The position numbers and the translations under genes were made by a program. From assembly GCA_029990175.1 (NCBI GenBank), contig JARKIP010000064.1:15084001-15148000 (forward strand): 64,000 nt of DNA, in the 5' to 3' direction. Below the pieces are notes generated by a model, which worked only from the letters and a program-made list of their open reading frames with translations, ran no database searches and was not told the origin of the DNA. Numbering within the stretch: position 1 is the first letter of the stretch; each line of letters starts with the position of its first letter. This document shows, in pieces, positions 10,143 through 22,473 of this stretch. The DNA comes from Petunia secreta (lineage: Eukaryota; Streptophyta; Magnoliopsida; Solanales; Solanaceae).

Positions 10143-12950
10143 TCAACCATTGTTAGTATTTATTTCCAGTACAACTAATTTTAATTTGCGTAGAAATTTT
10201 TTACTTGTAGCGATATAATGCTTTCATTAAAGATACTTTGTTCTTAAAATTTTAACTCGAAATGTCTAACTAGAACTGTAAAAGTACTTATCATTTCATT
10301 ACTAACATTTGTGGCTAAAGACTGAGAATTTCTCAAATTTAGTCCTACTTGGAGCCATTGCACATGGGACATTAGAGGCGACAAACACTTATCCAAATTG
10401 TCATTAATTTAAATAATAATTTCACTTAAATTCGTCAAAGGAATCGTAATAAAAAGATAAAATGTTAAGAATATAAGTACTCATATAGGATTATTAAATT
10501 TAGAGGACATTATTTAGGTTCAAGCAATTGACTAAAGTACCCCTTGAGAGATGTGTTAGAAGGGTGGTGGGTTCGTATTGGTTCTACTTTTCGACTGCTC
10601 TTTATGGGGCATGCATGTGACGGTGCATGGGGGACCTGTGGGTTTAGTTGTTCTGGTTGGGGGATTTAACGTTAAAAAAGAATATCCAAAGGAAGTAGCC
10701 TAGTAAGCAATTGTCAAATTTGTAATTAGCTTTATGAAAATTTAGACGCACTTTACATGACATTAACTCATTTCAACTATAATTTGAATGTGCATCATTT
10801 ATTTCCTTATTAGCCGTAATAACTTATTTTAAAAAATACAGTCACTATTTTAAGAATCTGAGTTCAAGTCGTGGAATCAGCCATTATATTACACTCTTCT
10901 GGAGTATTGTCTTTCCACAAATCCAGCGTGATGATCAGATGCACGAAATGGGCTTTTGTTATATTAACTCCTCTTGATATTTGAAAATAATTAAATTAAG
11001 CTCTTGATTTAACATATGATATGGTTCTATAGTCAGAAATACCTCCTCTGATTTTTCTATAACATAAATTTTGAAGGTTATTTTTAATTACGTTATATCT
11101 TGTCAAATATAATCATCTAAAATAAAATAAAAAATATAGTGTAGATACTATGACTTTAAATCCAATGAACAGCAAACACCCGTATTGATGATTGGCTAAA
11201 TATGTGCTTATATTAAGATTAGTTTTCTATTCTTGTAGCTGGAGTTGCGCAGTTCTGTCCGGTTTGGTGAGGTCTGGATTAGAAAATTTGTGAAGCTGAA
11301 GAGTAGAATATTTAAATTAGTTTGTGCAAACCATGCTCTTATTCGGATTTGAGACGAATATACTCATTCCTTGAGTTAAGCGGTTAGCTTTAACGTAAGA
11401 TTACCACTTTTGACCATTGACCCTCAATCTATTTGAACTTAATCTTTCCTAAAATAAATTAAGATATGTTGCTTAATTAACCAAAGATTAAAGCTGTAAA
11501 ATGACACCCGTACAGCTCTACTGTGACATAGTTAAACAGCTTGAACGGAAGCTCAAAGGCACGAGCATAGTAGATGGAGAGTAGAGAAGGAAATTAAATG
11601 TCACAGACCAATTTTCAAGAGAATTAACATAAAATATTTATCTAAAAAGTTTTCCAAACCCAAAAAGGCAAGGGTGGATGTAGGATTATACCTATGCGAG
11701 TTGGTAGGTTAATTGGCTAAAATCATGCATATGTGTTAAGAAACTACTGTACTAATTAAATATGCACAAAATTATATTCATATTCCATTTACTAGCACTT
11801 GATCGTTATCTTAAATTTCAGAAATATTGAATCCGCCTATGTATGGTACTTTATTATCTCCCAAGTTGTCTTTCAAAATCTTTTTAAAAAAAGTAAATTA
11901 AAACTAAATGCAAATGCCAACTTAAGTTAAACTTTGGGGACTATATTGAGGGTGTTGGTATTTCCAGTACATCACTTATCTTGTTAAGTCACCAACATAT
12001 TGCCAAATTTATGTGATCATTATCGACAAAATTCTCTTTTTTGATTGTTAACATTAGTTAAGTAGGAAAAATTACGCACTCATTCTCTCTCTTTCCCTAC
12101 CCACCAGAAAAATTGAAGGTAAAAGATTATTAAGTTTTAGACGAAAGCAGTGAAACGTTGAAAAAACATCGCAACCATATCCTATAGTGCAAAATTGAAC
12201 CTGTAACTTTTACCTGTTTTGATTTGTTTTAAGTTAGTGGTCATTTATAGGTGTATGGTACTTTTCAAGTAAGCATTTGAACATTATTGTTTCCATATAC
12301 CATATGGCTGCAAAATTTATCAAGTATTTCTTGAAAAGGAAATTTTTTAGTTCTTGACGTAATAAAACGCTATTGATAAAAGGATCTGGAGTTTTTAAAT
12401 TTAGTTTCCTAAAATAGAATGGCATGCTGCCTAAATCTTTGATTTTAAGGAAATACTGACCTACACGTTCCTTGATTGCTGCCACCATTGTAAGTTGTTA
12501 ATGATTTTGACGGCCGGCCTTTCATGATTTTATTTATACTTCAAAAGGCATCATATATAATTCTTTGATGAAAGGAAAATAATAACAAATAAAAGCATTA
12601 TGATTTATTTGAGCACAGAGAAGTAAATTATGATATGGACCAATATTTTCTCTCTCTCTTCTTTCATCCAATAGTGTAGAAGATCTATATTGCCAAATTA
12701 ATCCATTGATTGAGTTAGATTTTGAGTTATATCCAAAATAATTCATAAACTACAACTTAAACATAGAAAAAAGAAAAGCAGCATTAGTATAGAATACAAT
12801 CTATTGATTTTTTGAAGCCTCGCTGAACTAGTTCGAGCTTTAATTTGCATAAACAGTAAGGATTTTTTTCTAGCTAATCGGTTAAATAAAAAATAATCAT
12901 TTTTCTACAATTGTTGTATAATATGCATTACCAAGCATAATTTTATATCT
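10143..12950. other. AT-rich intergenic DNA, nothing recognised
   Basis: No gene, inverted-repeat element or LTR can be supported. Short ORFs on the minus strand near 12234-12746 show no recognisable motif and have the composition of noncoding DNA. Confidence 0.5.
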
Positions 12951-14294
12951 TGATGATGTTTTGCATTTTATGCCTATATTTCCTTAATATTTCCTCATGT
13001 TTGAGTATTTTATGCGCCCGTTTTCTAGTTAATGAATGTGATTTTGCACTGATATTGTGTCGTATGTGTGTAAGTCGTTATGAAGTGCAATTGGAGCTTT
13101 AAAGAGCATGATTGAGCAAGAAAAGATTGGATTTTGATTGAGGATTGGATCGAGCACACGAAGGCATGACACGACGCGAGCTGCGGAGCAAGGAGAGGCA
13201 AAATTAGCCTGGCGCGTTACAAGGCGCGCCGCGCCCCTAAGGCGCCCAGCCTTCTGGCGCTTTTCTCAGCGCGGGGCGTGGCCAAGGCGCCCGGATTTCA
13301 ACGTAAACTGCTTGTGTGCGCGCGTTCGGGGGCGCGGGTCGCCAGCCACAGCGCCCCTGGAGCGTTTTTGGACTTCTTATTTCGTCTAGGCTTAGGTGTA
13401 ACTTATTACTAGGCCTTTGTAAACCCTATAAATACTCTTTTACTTAGTTTTTGATAGGAGTTCAGACTTTGGAGCAAATTGAGAGCACCATACTTCATTG
13501 AACAAGGGTTTTACTCCTATTCTTTAATCTATTAATCATTACATCATTATTTCATCAATTCATTGCCTTGTGATTATGAGTACGCGTGGCTAAATCTTAC
13601 GTTCTAGGGTTAGAGTATTTCATGAAAGTTGATGTTTGAAGATTGATTCCCATTAATTGAATCCCATAACGGGTTACTTATTCTTTCTTTATTTCACTTG
13701 CTTAATTGTTAGAACTCGATAATTATGCATTATCTATGGTTTTTAGATTTAACTCGAAAGAGGGAATTTATGAACGCAATAAGAAAGAGTAGGGCTAGTT
13801 TGTGAACCCGGGCATCGGGGAACCAATTTGTGAGTAGGATAGACATATACTTGCTTGCCTAGCTTAACTAATTACTGAATTCGTTAATGCGTGCACGTGA
13901 TTCAACCCATAGACATATAGGGATTGAAGTAGCCTGCATAGACTGTGAAGAATCGAAAGGTTTTCACGGGTACATTTACTCTGTTAGTTAGTAATCCGGG
14001 ATTTAAGAAGTGGAATCAATTGGAAAACTCAACTGGATTGTTCGTAACTCTGACCCTGGACCGTCTCCTTAATATTGTTTACAACCAACATTTGCTCCAT
14101 TGTTTGACTGAATTTCCATCATATTAATTACTGCTCTTTAGCTACTAAAATTCTCACCATTGGAAAAGATCCCTGAATAGTTGTTAGAATTGTTTGTTAA
14201 GCGTCGGTCTGAACAGTCCTCATGGGAACGATACTCTACTTATCATTTTATTACTTGTCGACCATGTATATTTGCGTGTGCGTTGGGAGCAACA
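12951..14294 (+). repeat. Athila-like Ty3/gypsy LTR (probably solo or remnant)
   Basis: The segment from about 12951 (TGATGATGTTTTGCATTTTA) to 14294 (GTTGGGAGCAACA) resembles the LTR of Athila-type elements: TATAAATAC at about 13429-13437, a long leader, and the end CATGGGAACGATACTCTAC...GGGAGCAACA that usually precedes the tRNA-Asp primer-binding site. Here no PBS follows; the LTR abuts an Athila RT fragment in the opposite orientation. The 13200-13340 stretch is strikingly GC-rich (repeated GGCGC). The left boundary is approximate and no duplication was found. Confidence 0.6.
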
Positions 14295-14295
14295 A

Positions 14296-14838
14296 GTCTC
14301 GATCCCTTGCTTTGACACCTTGTGCCCAAGTACTATGCCTTCTTAAACCATAAAGTGACATTTTTTCCAATTTAGCACCAAATTTGTTTCTTCACAACGG
14401 CTCAGCACAGCATCTAAATTTTTCAAGCAATCATCAAAGGAATCACCAACTACTGAGAAATCATCCATGAACACCTCAACAAATTTTTCCACCATGTCGG
14501 TGAAAATAACCATCATGCACCGCTGAAAAGTCCCCGGGGCATTACATAACCCAAACGGCATCCTCCTAAATGCATAGGTGCCATATGGACAAGTAAATGT
14601 AGTCTTCTCTTGATCTTCAGGAGCTATCACAATCTGATTGTAGCCCGAGTACCCATCCAAGAAACAATAATACTCGTGCCCAGCAAGTCTATACAGCATT
14701 TGATCAATAAAGGGAAGTGAGAAGTGGTCTTTCCTGGTGGATTTGTTCAGCTTTCTATAATCAATGCAAATTTGCCACCCTGTGACTGTTCTTATAGGAA
14801 TCAATTCATTATGCTCATTCTTCACCACTGTCACTTGA
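14296..14838 (-). pseudogene. Athila-type Ty3/gypsy reverse transcriptase fragment
   Basis: The minus strand encodes RT motifs in order: TVVKNEHNELIPIRTVTGW, CIDYRKLNKSTRKDHFSLPF, YCFLDGYSGYNQI, FTCPYGTYAFRRMPFGLCNA and the catalytic VFMDDFSV. This is the Athila signature of plant gypsy elements. The reading frame hits a TAA (14342-14344) within CHFMV-stop-EGIVLGHKVS, where a lysine codon is expected, then continues to about 14297. Gag, protease, RNase H and integrase are absent, so this is a broken remnant. It faces the adjoining LTR head-to-head, showing rearrangement or a separate insertion. Confidence 0.85.
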
Positions 14839-15401
14839 CTATGGTAGCTATGTTTGTAAAGTTATCGAATATCTTCCTTTTATTTTCAAAAATGTTGCTC
14901 CTTTATTGCTAAAAGCCTTTTGATTTTGAATTTAAGTTCTATGCACCATTGATAAATTTTTTCACCATCAGATAATATTAACTTGTTATAGCAGGTTACC
15001 AACTTTTCTCCTAACATATTTCCTTTTTCCCCAAATTAATCAAACACTAACCCCTCACCCCCTCCCTTCAAGCTCCTCTGTCTTCGTTATCTCAAAAATG
15101 TCCATCCATTTCTATTTTTTGGCTTTTCCACCATTGTTTGTCCTCTATGCTTTATACCATCGACAACTTTTTCCCTATTTTGGATTGAACATCTGGGATG
15201 TATCAAGAAAGACTTCTGCGAGAGAAATATTTTGGAAATAAGTGGTGGAGAAGAGTGAAAATTCTAGAAAGAGAAAATTGGCCCATCAGGATATTCAGTA
15301 TATTATTAACTTTTGACAAAGGGTTATTCCTACTACTGCAATGCCACTGCTTTTAGTTTGAAGGAAACATGATGGTGCTAACTCAATTGACCGATTATAT
15401 T
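14839..15401. other. AT-rich spacer, nothing recognised
   Basis: Sequence between the Athila RT fragment and the inverted-repeat element that hosts the Tat retrotransposon. No coding or repeat structure can be supported. Confidence 0.4.
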
Positions 15402-15508
15402 TAGAGCCTATTTGGAATTGCTGTAAAAAACCTGCTTATTTTAAGAAGTTCTTTTGACATACGTACTTTTCTAAGAGCAGTTTGTGTTTGGACAACTCAT
15501 TGAAAAAG

Positions 15509-16065
15509 TGTATTGGGTAAAAATTTACGTGTTCGGTTAGCACCTCAGCATGGTAAACCGAAGAAAAAACGAGCTGATGCTCCGAAGGAAAATGATCAAA
15601 GCCGTCAACCAAGTTACCGAAGGCAAGCTTCAATATCACCACCGAAGGCGAGCCGCAAGCTGAGCTTCGGTGACATCCTTTCCAGCCAAACAACAAGGTC
15701 ATGCCACCGAAGTCACATACTTGAACTTCGGTGGAACACCTCGGTTCCAGCGGCTTTGAAGCCCATTACTTCAGCCCACTAACTCCTTCCATTAATGCCC
15801 AGAACATGGGTCTAAGCATGATTGATAGTGGAGAACATGGGCAGGGCCCCTAAGCCTATAAATAGTACTTCATTTTGTATTGTAGGCATTCAGAAATACT
15901 TACAGAAACTCTGGCAAAATTTGTACTCGCTACAATATGTTGAAATCCAGTTATCTTCTCGCATTTTACGATTATTCTTGGCATTTATCGACTTTGATAC
16001 GAAGTTTTTCTTATATTCTAACCCAAATTCGATTTATGATCCTAAAACTGATTTAGGCCCATACA
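15509..16065 (+). repeat. 5' LTR of the Tat element
   Basis: 557 bp, TG...CA. A TATAAATA box at 15857-15864 suits initiation of the genomic transcript about 30 bases downstream. Short CCGAAG/CTTCGG repeats fill the U3 part. It matches the 3' LTR over its whole length. Confidence 0.93.
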
Positions 16066-16085
16066 AATTGGCGTCGTCTGTGGGG
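16061..16085 (+). promoter_or_regulatory. Primer-binding site of the Tat element
   Basis: Directly after the LTR end, TTGGCGTCGTCTGTGGGG has the form of the PBS of Tat/Ogre elements (TGGCGCCGTCTGTGGG, from memory attributed to tRNA-Arg). One position differs from that form. Confidence 0.6.
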
Positions 16086-16159
16086 ATATAAGTAGAAACG
16101 CTTTGTTTCAAAGTTCAACGTTCTTTTTCGCTAAAGCCTACAGTTTCTTCAATAACGTT

Positions 16160-17760
16160 ATGGCTGATAACAGTGAAAATCTTAACGAACGGGCTGACAT
16201 TCCGTCGAACCAACAGTCCACATCTCCAATGACAACCGAAGCATTCCAAGCTTTTGTTGTTAACGCACTAAAAGCTCTCCAAGATCGACAGGATGAGCAG
16301 ATCAACATTAATGCCGAATTCCGCGCCTTGTTGGAATCGAGGAACAGCACAGCACCGAATGGCACCCAGCCTTCGGCTCCAAGTGAAGGCATCCCGACTT
16401 TCGTTCCTACGGGCGCGATAATAGGGGGACCTCACAACGGAGCCACGTCTGGGGGTTTGGTAAACGTACCACTTCGGGACGATTCCCACAGTGGCTGAAA
16501 CAATATCCTCGGTCGACGTTGAGAGGTTGACCAGGGAGATTGAAGCACGCGTTGAGGCGCGCGTTGAAGCTCGCGTCGAGGCACGCGTAGAAAAGTGCCT
16601 CGAGAGCGTACCGGGGATAACAAAAACCGAAAACGAGCATGACATAGATCAATACAGGGAGTTGCCCTTCAAGCCCGAAGCGGCTCCAGCCCCAACTCCT
16701 AAGAATTTCAGGCTCATATTTTTAAAGAAGTATGATGGGACCATTGATCCCAAAGAGCATGTAAGGGAATACATGGCAATAGTAAAGAGCAATGACTTAA
16801 CGGCGATAGAGCTCGAGTCAATATTCTTAAAGAAGTTTGGTGAATTCTTGGAGAATGGAGCGCTACGCTGGTACATGTGTCTACCAGCAGGGTCGATTTC
16901 CACCTTCATGGAAATGTCCAATGCCTTCGTTAAGGCACACACCGGGGCCCAAAAAATCCTCCAAAGGAAGGAGGATATATGCGAGGTAAAACAACGGCCC
17001 GGTGAGCCACTTAAGGAGTTCCTTGAATGCTTTCACGCTGAGCGCATGGAGCTACCTCGGATGGATGATACTCTGGCCATCATGGCATTTGAAAAGGGTA
17101 TCAATGTTCACAATTCTGACGCCGCTGCTGAATTGCGAAGGAGCTCCAATAATACCAAGTTTTGACATGGGAAGATCTACACAAGCGGGCTTACTCCAAG
17201 ATCAGATTGGAGGAACCTGAGCTTAAAAGCCGAGGTTAAAATTATAAAAACCGAGGCGAATCCTCACATCACGCTGAGGAGTCGCGAGGAAATCCGAAGG
17301 GGAGGTATGAACCATACACCTCTACAAGGCAGCCTATCAGCCAAAGGCTGGGAAACTCCTTTGGGAATTCATTCACAAGCCCACACATAAGTCAATGGCT
17401 CGGAGGAAAGGTTCACTCTAACACGAACCAAAGAAATTCCTCAGGCCCAGCCTCGGCCTCGAAGAAGGAACTGCCATGGATCCCTGACTACAATTTCAAC
17501 ATATCGACCTCGGAGCTGGTCAACGTAGTCAAGGGGACTGCCAGGGTAAGAGTGCCCAAAGACATGAGAACTCCAGCGGATAAGAGAGACCATAACTTGC
17601 ACTGTGAGTTCCACGCGGATTATGGCCACCAAACCTAGGATTGCAAAGCATTGCGCCTCGAGGTGGCTCATTTGTTGAAGAAAGGGGTGTTGGCCGAATT
17701 CGTTACTGACAAGGGAAAGGACAACTACTCCAAGAACTGAGGTGATGGGCAACCACCTCA
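16160..17760 (+). pseudogene. Tat-element gag (capsid and zinc-knuckle-like region), frameshifted
   Basis: The frame opens at ATG 16160 (MADNSENLNERADIP) and shifts near 16470-16497 into MAETISSVDVERLTREIEAR. The Retrotrans_gag domain follows (DPKEHVREYM at about 16747, ALRWYMCLPAGSISTF at about 16860) and stops at 17163-17165. In other frames the nucleocapsid part continues, with CEFHADYGHQT-stop-DCKALR (about 17602-17655), a variant zinc knuckle typical of Tat gag, broken by a TAG. A tandem EARV repeat (four units, 16540-16590) precedes the capsid. Gag would coat genomic RNA in cytoplasmic particles; this copy cannot make it whole. Confidence 0.85.
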
Positions 17761-17768
17761 GGCTCCAC

Positions 17769-17782
17769 CCCCCCCCCCCCCC
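17769..17782 (+). repeat. Poly-C run within the gag-protease junction
   Basis: A homopolymer of about 14 C in a proline-rich linker. Slippage here is a simple source of the frame disruption in this copy. Confidence 0.8.
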
Positions 17783-17879
17783 GAGAGAGTTGTAAATGTT
17801 ATCACCGGGGGATCAGAGGTGAATGGGGTGAATTTCGCAGCTGCGAAGAAATTCGCCAAGTTATCAATCACAGTGGAAA

Positions 17880-18376
17880 AGAGATCGTATTTGATGATGA
17901 CGATTGTGATGGGATGATGTTCCCTCATCACGATGCCTTGGTCATCATGTTAAGAATCAACGACTCCGACATCAAGCGAGTCTTGATAGACCCTGGTAGC
18001 TCCGTCAATATAATCAACTATGGGGTCATTAAGAAGATGTGGCTCAAAGGGGAAGTTGTCCCCAAAAGCAACAGTGTTGACTGGTTTTAAAAACTCCACA
18101 GAGAAAACCTTGGGTGAAATAACGCTCAAAATATTCGCTGAAGGAGTCAGCAAAGAAACACTATTTCAAGTGTTACCCGAGGACATTGCCTACAACGTGA
18201 TCCTCGGCAGACCATGGATTCACTCCATGGAGGTCGTTCCCTCCACGCTGCATCAAGTGATCAAATTCCTTACGCCTTGGCGGGTTCGATCAATAAAAGG
18301 AGAACAACGAGTAGCTAGAGAGTGCTATTCAGTTGCGTTGAGAAGTGGAGTCGCCCCGACCGGGCCAAAACAATAG
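17880..18376 (+). pseudogene. Tat-element aspartic protease
   Basis: LVIMLRINDSDIKRVLIDPG followed by SSVNII (about 17939-18015) holds the retroviral-type active site with DPGSS in place of D-T/S-G, as seen in Tat elements. The C-terminal half, in another frame, has KIFAEGVSKETLFQVLPED and YNVILGRPWIHSMEVVPSTL (18144-18250), the family's flap and second-loop region. A frameshift separates the halves, so no intact protease is encoded. It would have processed Gag-Pol inside particles. Confidence 0.8.
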
Positions 18377-18422
18377 CAACTAACACAACCGAGGGCAAGC
18401 GAGGAGAACCTCCAAGGAGAAC

Positions 18423-19335
18423 ATGAAAAGATCCCGGTTTGCATTCAAGAGCCTCGGAAACAAAAAAGCCGAGGACTCCATCATTGAGGAATTGGAGTCT
18501 TTCACCCTATTGAAAGATTTTCCTGAAAGAAAGGTATTTGTCGGCTCGGAGTTGGACCCGGAGTCGAAGAAAGCAATCATTGAAGTTTTAAAGTCCAACA
18601 ACGACTGTTTTTCTTGGTCTCATTCAGACATGATTGGTATCGATCCGGAGATCATGACCCACAAGCTGAATGTGGACCCAAAATTCGCCCTGGTGAAGCA
18701 CAAGAAGAGACCTCACGCCGGGGTTAAAAAGAAGGCAATCGAAGATGAAACCACCAAGTTGCAAGAAGATGGTTTCATAGGGGAGGTAAAGTATCCCGAA
18801 TGGCTGGCTAATGTGGTTGTCGTACCGAAGAAAAATGGCAAGTGGAGGATGTGTGTAGATTACACCGATTTGAACAAAGCTTGCCCCAAAGACTCCTACC
18901 CATTGCCACAAATAGAGAGGTTAATAGACTCCACGGCTGGACACAAACTATTAACCTTCTTGGATGCTTATTCGGGCTACAACCAGATCCTCATGGACCC
19001 GAAGGACGAAGAGAAAACCTCATCATCACTGACCGAGGTACTTTCTACTATAAGGTGATGCCCTTCGGTCTGAAAAATGCTGGGGCGACGTACCAAATGT
19101 TGGTGTGTCGCATGTTCAAAGAGTATATTGGAGAATCTATGGAGGTATACATAGATGATATGCTCATCAAATCGGTTCGAATGGAAGATTATCTGAATCA
19201 TCTAAGGGAAGCTTTTGTTGTTCTGAGGCAATATGGCATGAAGTTGAATCCTGAGAAGTGTGCCTACGGTGTTGGGTCAGGACAATTCTTGGGATTCATT
19301 GTCTCCGAACGAGGTATCGAAGCAAACTCAGATTA
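18423..19335 (+). pseudogene. Tat-element reverse transcriptase
   Basis: RT motifs in order: EDGFIGEVKYPEWLANVVVV, KWRMCVDYTDLNKACPKDSY, LPQIERLIDSTAGHKLLTFL, DAYSGYNQI, then a frameshift near 19015-19030, then TDRGTFYYKVMPFGLKNAGA and the catalytic VYIDDML (about 19145-19165), then GFIVSERGIEANSD and a TAG at 19333-19335. Motifs are well kept, but the frameshift within the palm and the stop make the copy inactive. It copies the element's RNA into DNA. Confidence 0.9.
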
Positions 19336-19960
19336 GATTAAAGACATCGAGGAGATCCCCGAGGAGTTGACCGGGGTAAAAGAAGTTCAGCACTTAACTG
19401 GCCGGATCGCTGCCTTGAGTCGTTTCATCTCAAGGTCCTCGGAGCGATGCCACAAATTCTTCTCTATTCTAAGGAAGAACAACCACTTCGGATGGACACC
19501 GGAGTGTAAAGAGGCGCTGAAGGATTTGAAACGCTACTTGGCTAACGCGCTGTTGCTCGCCAAGCCTAAAGATGGTGAAACACTGTTGGTTTACTTGGCT
19601 GTGTCCGAGGTGTCAGTCAGCGTGGTCCTGGTTCGGGAGGAAGATGGCAAGCAACAACCCATCTACTATGTGAGCAAGACACTCCTCGATGCTAAAACCA
19701 GGTACCCACACTTGGAAAAACTAGCACTTGCTTTAATTGTTACTGCCCGAAAACTACGACCCTATTTCTAATGTCACCCAATAGCGGTAGTTTCAACTTT
19801 TCCCTTGAGAAGTATACTGCACAAACCTGAGTTATCGGAGAGGTTATCAAAATGGGCGGTAGAATTAAGCGAATATGACATCACCTATCAACCCCGAACC
19901 ATCAAATCCCAAGTCTTGGCCGACTTCGTAGCTGATTTTAGTGTTGGGATTCTACCGAAG
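19336..19960 (+). pseudogene. Tat-element connection and Ty3-type RNase H domain
   Basis: It continues from RT: VKEVQHLTGRIAALSRFISR, FFSILRKNNHFGWTPECKEA, LLVYLAVSEVSVSVVLVREE, PIYYVSKTLLDAKTRYPHLE, then a stop at 19769-19771 and ELSEYDITYQPRTIKSQVLA. In Tat elements this first RNase H has lost the usual catalytic acid, as here (LAVSEVSV in place of D-A-S), its task being taken over by the second RNase H downstream. Confidence 0.82.
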
Positions 19961-20001
19961 CCGAAAAGGAGAACTCAATATCGAAATGAACGACTTCGGG
20001 G

Positions 20002-20360
20002 CTGTGGATACTTCACACCGATAGGGCAACTAACTCCAAGGGTTCGGGGTTAGGCATAGTCTTGAAAGCACCCACCGGGGAGAAAATCAGGCACTCGGTT
20101 CGGTTAAAAAAAATGACCAATAATGAGGCTGAATATGAAGAGGCCCTAGCAGGCTTAGAGTTGGCTAAGGAAATGGGGGTGGAGAGAATTGAGCTAAGAT
20201 GCGACTCCCAGTTGGTGGTGAACCAAGTGCTCGGCAAATACACGGCTTGAGAACCCAGAATGCAGCTATTCTTAGTCCGAGCACAAAGGATTTTAGCACG
20301 ATTCCAAGAGTGGCAGGTTAAGCAAGTACCTCGGGAAGGAAAATACCGAGGCTGACGCCC
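20002..20360 (+). pseudogene. Second (archaeal-type) RNase H of the Tat element
   Basis: The frame from about 20002 reads LWILHTDRATNSKGSGLGIV, then MTNNEAEYEEALAGLELA, then LRCDSQLVVNQVLGKYTA and a TGA at 20248-20250, then RMQLFLVRAQRILARFQEWQ. The three acidic motifs (TDR, NEA, CDS) are present, with glycine-to-arginine in the first (usually DGAS). A duplicate RNase H after the gypsy one is a known hallmark of Tat/Ogre elements. Confidence 0.82.
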
Positions 20361-20368
20361 TGGCGAAT

Positions 20369-21715
20369 TTGGGTTCAGCGTTCGATGAAGCCCACTCGAG
20401 GACTGATTCGGTGGTTCGGTTGTTGTCAGCGCAAATAAGAGAGATGAAATTACAGGTCAACTCGGTGGACCACAAATGGGATTGGCGGAGTAAGTTCATC
20501 TCTTACTTCGACTCGGGGAATGTTCCCCAAGATAAAAAAGAAGCCAAATATTTGAGGACCCAAGCGGCTTCATACCACTTGATCGATGGTAACTTGTACA
20601 AGAGGTTATATTGCGGCCCGATGGCCAAGTTTCTGGGTACCGATGAGGCTAGATATGTGATGGCTGAGGTGTACGAAGGCGAGTGTGGCAATCACTCAGG
20701 GGGAAAGTCTTTGGTGCGCAAGTTACTTAGAGCTGGGTATTATTGGCCTACCATCAGCGCAGATACAAAGGTCTTCGTGCAAAAATGTGATAAGTGCCAA
20801 TGCCACGCACGGATGATCCATCAACAGGCCGAGCCTTTACACTCAGTCGTGTCGCCATGGCCTTCATGAAGTGGGGGATGGATATTATCAGTCCATTACG
20901 GAAGGGAAAAGGTGGTGTTCGGTTTATTCTAGTGCTAACCGATTACTTTATGAAATGGGTGGAAGCAGGAGCTCTCACCGAGGTTAAATAAAAACAAGTA
21001 ATCGATTTCATCAAGAAAAACATCATCTACAGATTTGGTGTCCCGAGGTAGATTGCTTGCGACAATGGTAAATATTTCATGGGAGCTGCCATCACTGATT
21101 TCTTCAAACAATGGAGAATCAAAAGAATTGCTTCGACCCCTTATCACCCAAGTGCCAATGACCAAGCTGAGTCTTCAAATAGAATTATAATCGAAAATCT
21201 CAAGAAAAGGCTCGATGAGTAAAAAGGTCCTTGGCCCGAGGAGTTGCCAAGTGTGTTGTGGACTATGCGGACAACAGAGAAGAACAGCACCGGTGAGACT
21301 CCCTTTCATTGGCTTACGGTATGGATTCCCTTATCCCCGTGGAGGTGGGCGAACCAAGTCTTCGGTAAGCCCACACCACCGAAGATGCAAATCAACAAGC
21401 CATGCGCATTGAATTGGATATGCTCGAAGAGAAAAGAGAGCTGACTTTGGTTCGGCTAGTCGCCCAAAAAAGACATATCAAAGCATATCTCAACATGAAG
21501 GCCAAACTTAGAGATTTTAAAGTTGGCGATTATGTGCTAAAGGCTACAAACCAATCAACGAAGGAAGAAAATGGGGAAAAGCTTGTTGCGAACTGGGAAG
21601 TACCTTACAGAGTCAAAGAAATTGTTGGGAAATGATCTTATCAAATTGAAGATCTACAAGGTGTGCCTGAACCCTTAAATTGGAATATTTCCAATTTAAA
21701 GCGGTACTACTTCTA
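20369..21715 (+). pseudogene. Tat-element integrase
   Basis: The zinc-binding head reads YEGECGNHSGGKSLVRKLL then YYWPTISADTKV then KCDKCQ (about 20670-20803); the first histidine of HHCC appears as tyrosine. The core carries MKWGMDIISPLRKGKGGVRF (first D), IACDNGKYFMGAAITDFF (second D) and NDQAESSNRIIIENLKKRL (E). Stops occur at about 20989, 21049 and 21220. The C-terminal part (21402-21635) has LRDFKVGDYVLK and ENGEKLVANWEVPYRVKEIV, then YQIEDLQGVPEP and NLKRYYF. It is clearly integrase, not functional. Confidence 0.88.
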
Positions 21716-22473
21716 ATCGAGGTAAATATCCCTTGTTCATTTAAAAATTTACCCACAGCCTCGAGCAGAACAACGCTCCTAAGGCTTCGGTCGAAATGTA
21801 CTAACTTGCTCCTTGTTTCATTTTGCTTGACCTTTTCAAAAAGCAGATTAAAAGATTTCCAGTGCCAGGTTCTTCATCAAGATTCACACCCGAACACTGG
21901 GGGGAGTACGGGGCGGGTTGCAATCGAGGTCGAAAAACGTGCCTCCCACCCAAAGACCATCTATTTGACAACCGGGGACTGACACCCGAGGAATAGATTT
22001 AGTACATTGTAATTTCGCCCGGTAGTGGCACATTGTTAATTTGTTTTTTCATCCAAGGTCCGCTTCGACTTGGTTTCATGTAAAGCCCAATTTCGGCTTG
22101 TTAATGTTATCTATTAAATAAGCTTGATTCCACGTCTACTTGTTTCTACAATTCTGCACCCCGAAGCTGCACTATATGCATCAACTCGAGGTCGAGACGT
22201 CGTTCTAAGTTTGCATCGGTCTAAATTCAATTAAGTCTTGCAAGAGAGCTATCTGTTTTTAAAAGTGTTTGGTACATGCGAAAACTAACACTCAAAAGGA
22301 GACAAAATCGCATCATCGAAAGGCCCAAAGGCTAACTACATTCATTGAACAAAGTGACCCGAAGGTCAAAGTCATATATACATCCAAAAGCCCGAAGGCT
22401 CCCATCAAAAGGCACCGAAGCCTAAAAAAAAAAAAAAAAAAAAAGTACATAAAAAGCTTGCTTTTTTCTGCTC

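Noticed and set aside
13138..13389. GC-rich 83-codon plus-strand ORF as a gene
   Set aside because: It lies inside an LTR and is an effect of the GGCGC-rich composition; no domain is seen.
16138..16652. Several minus-strand ORFs opposite gag
   Set aside because: They are shadows of the EARV-repeat and gag coding strand; no motif supports them.
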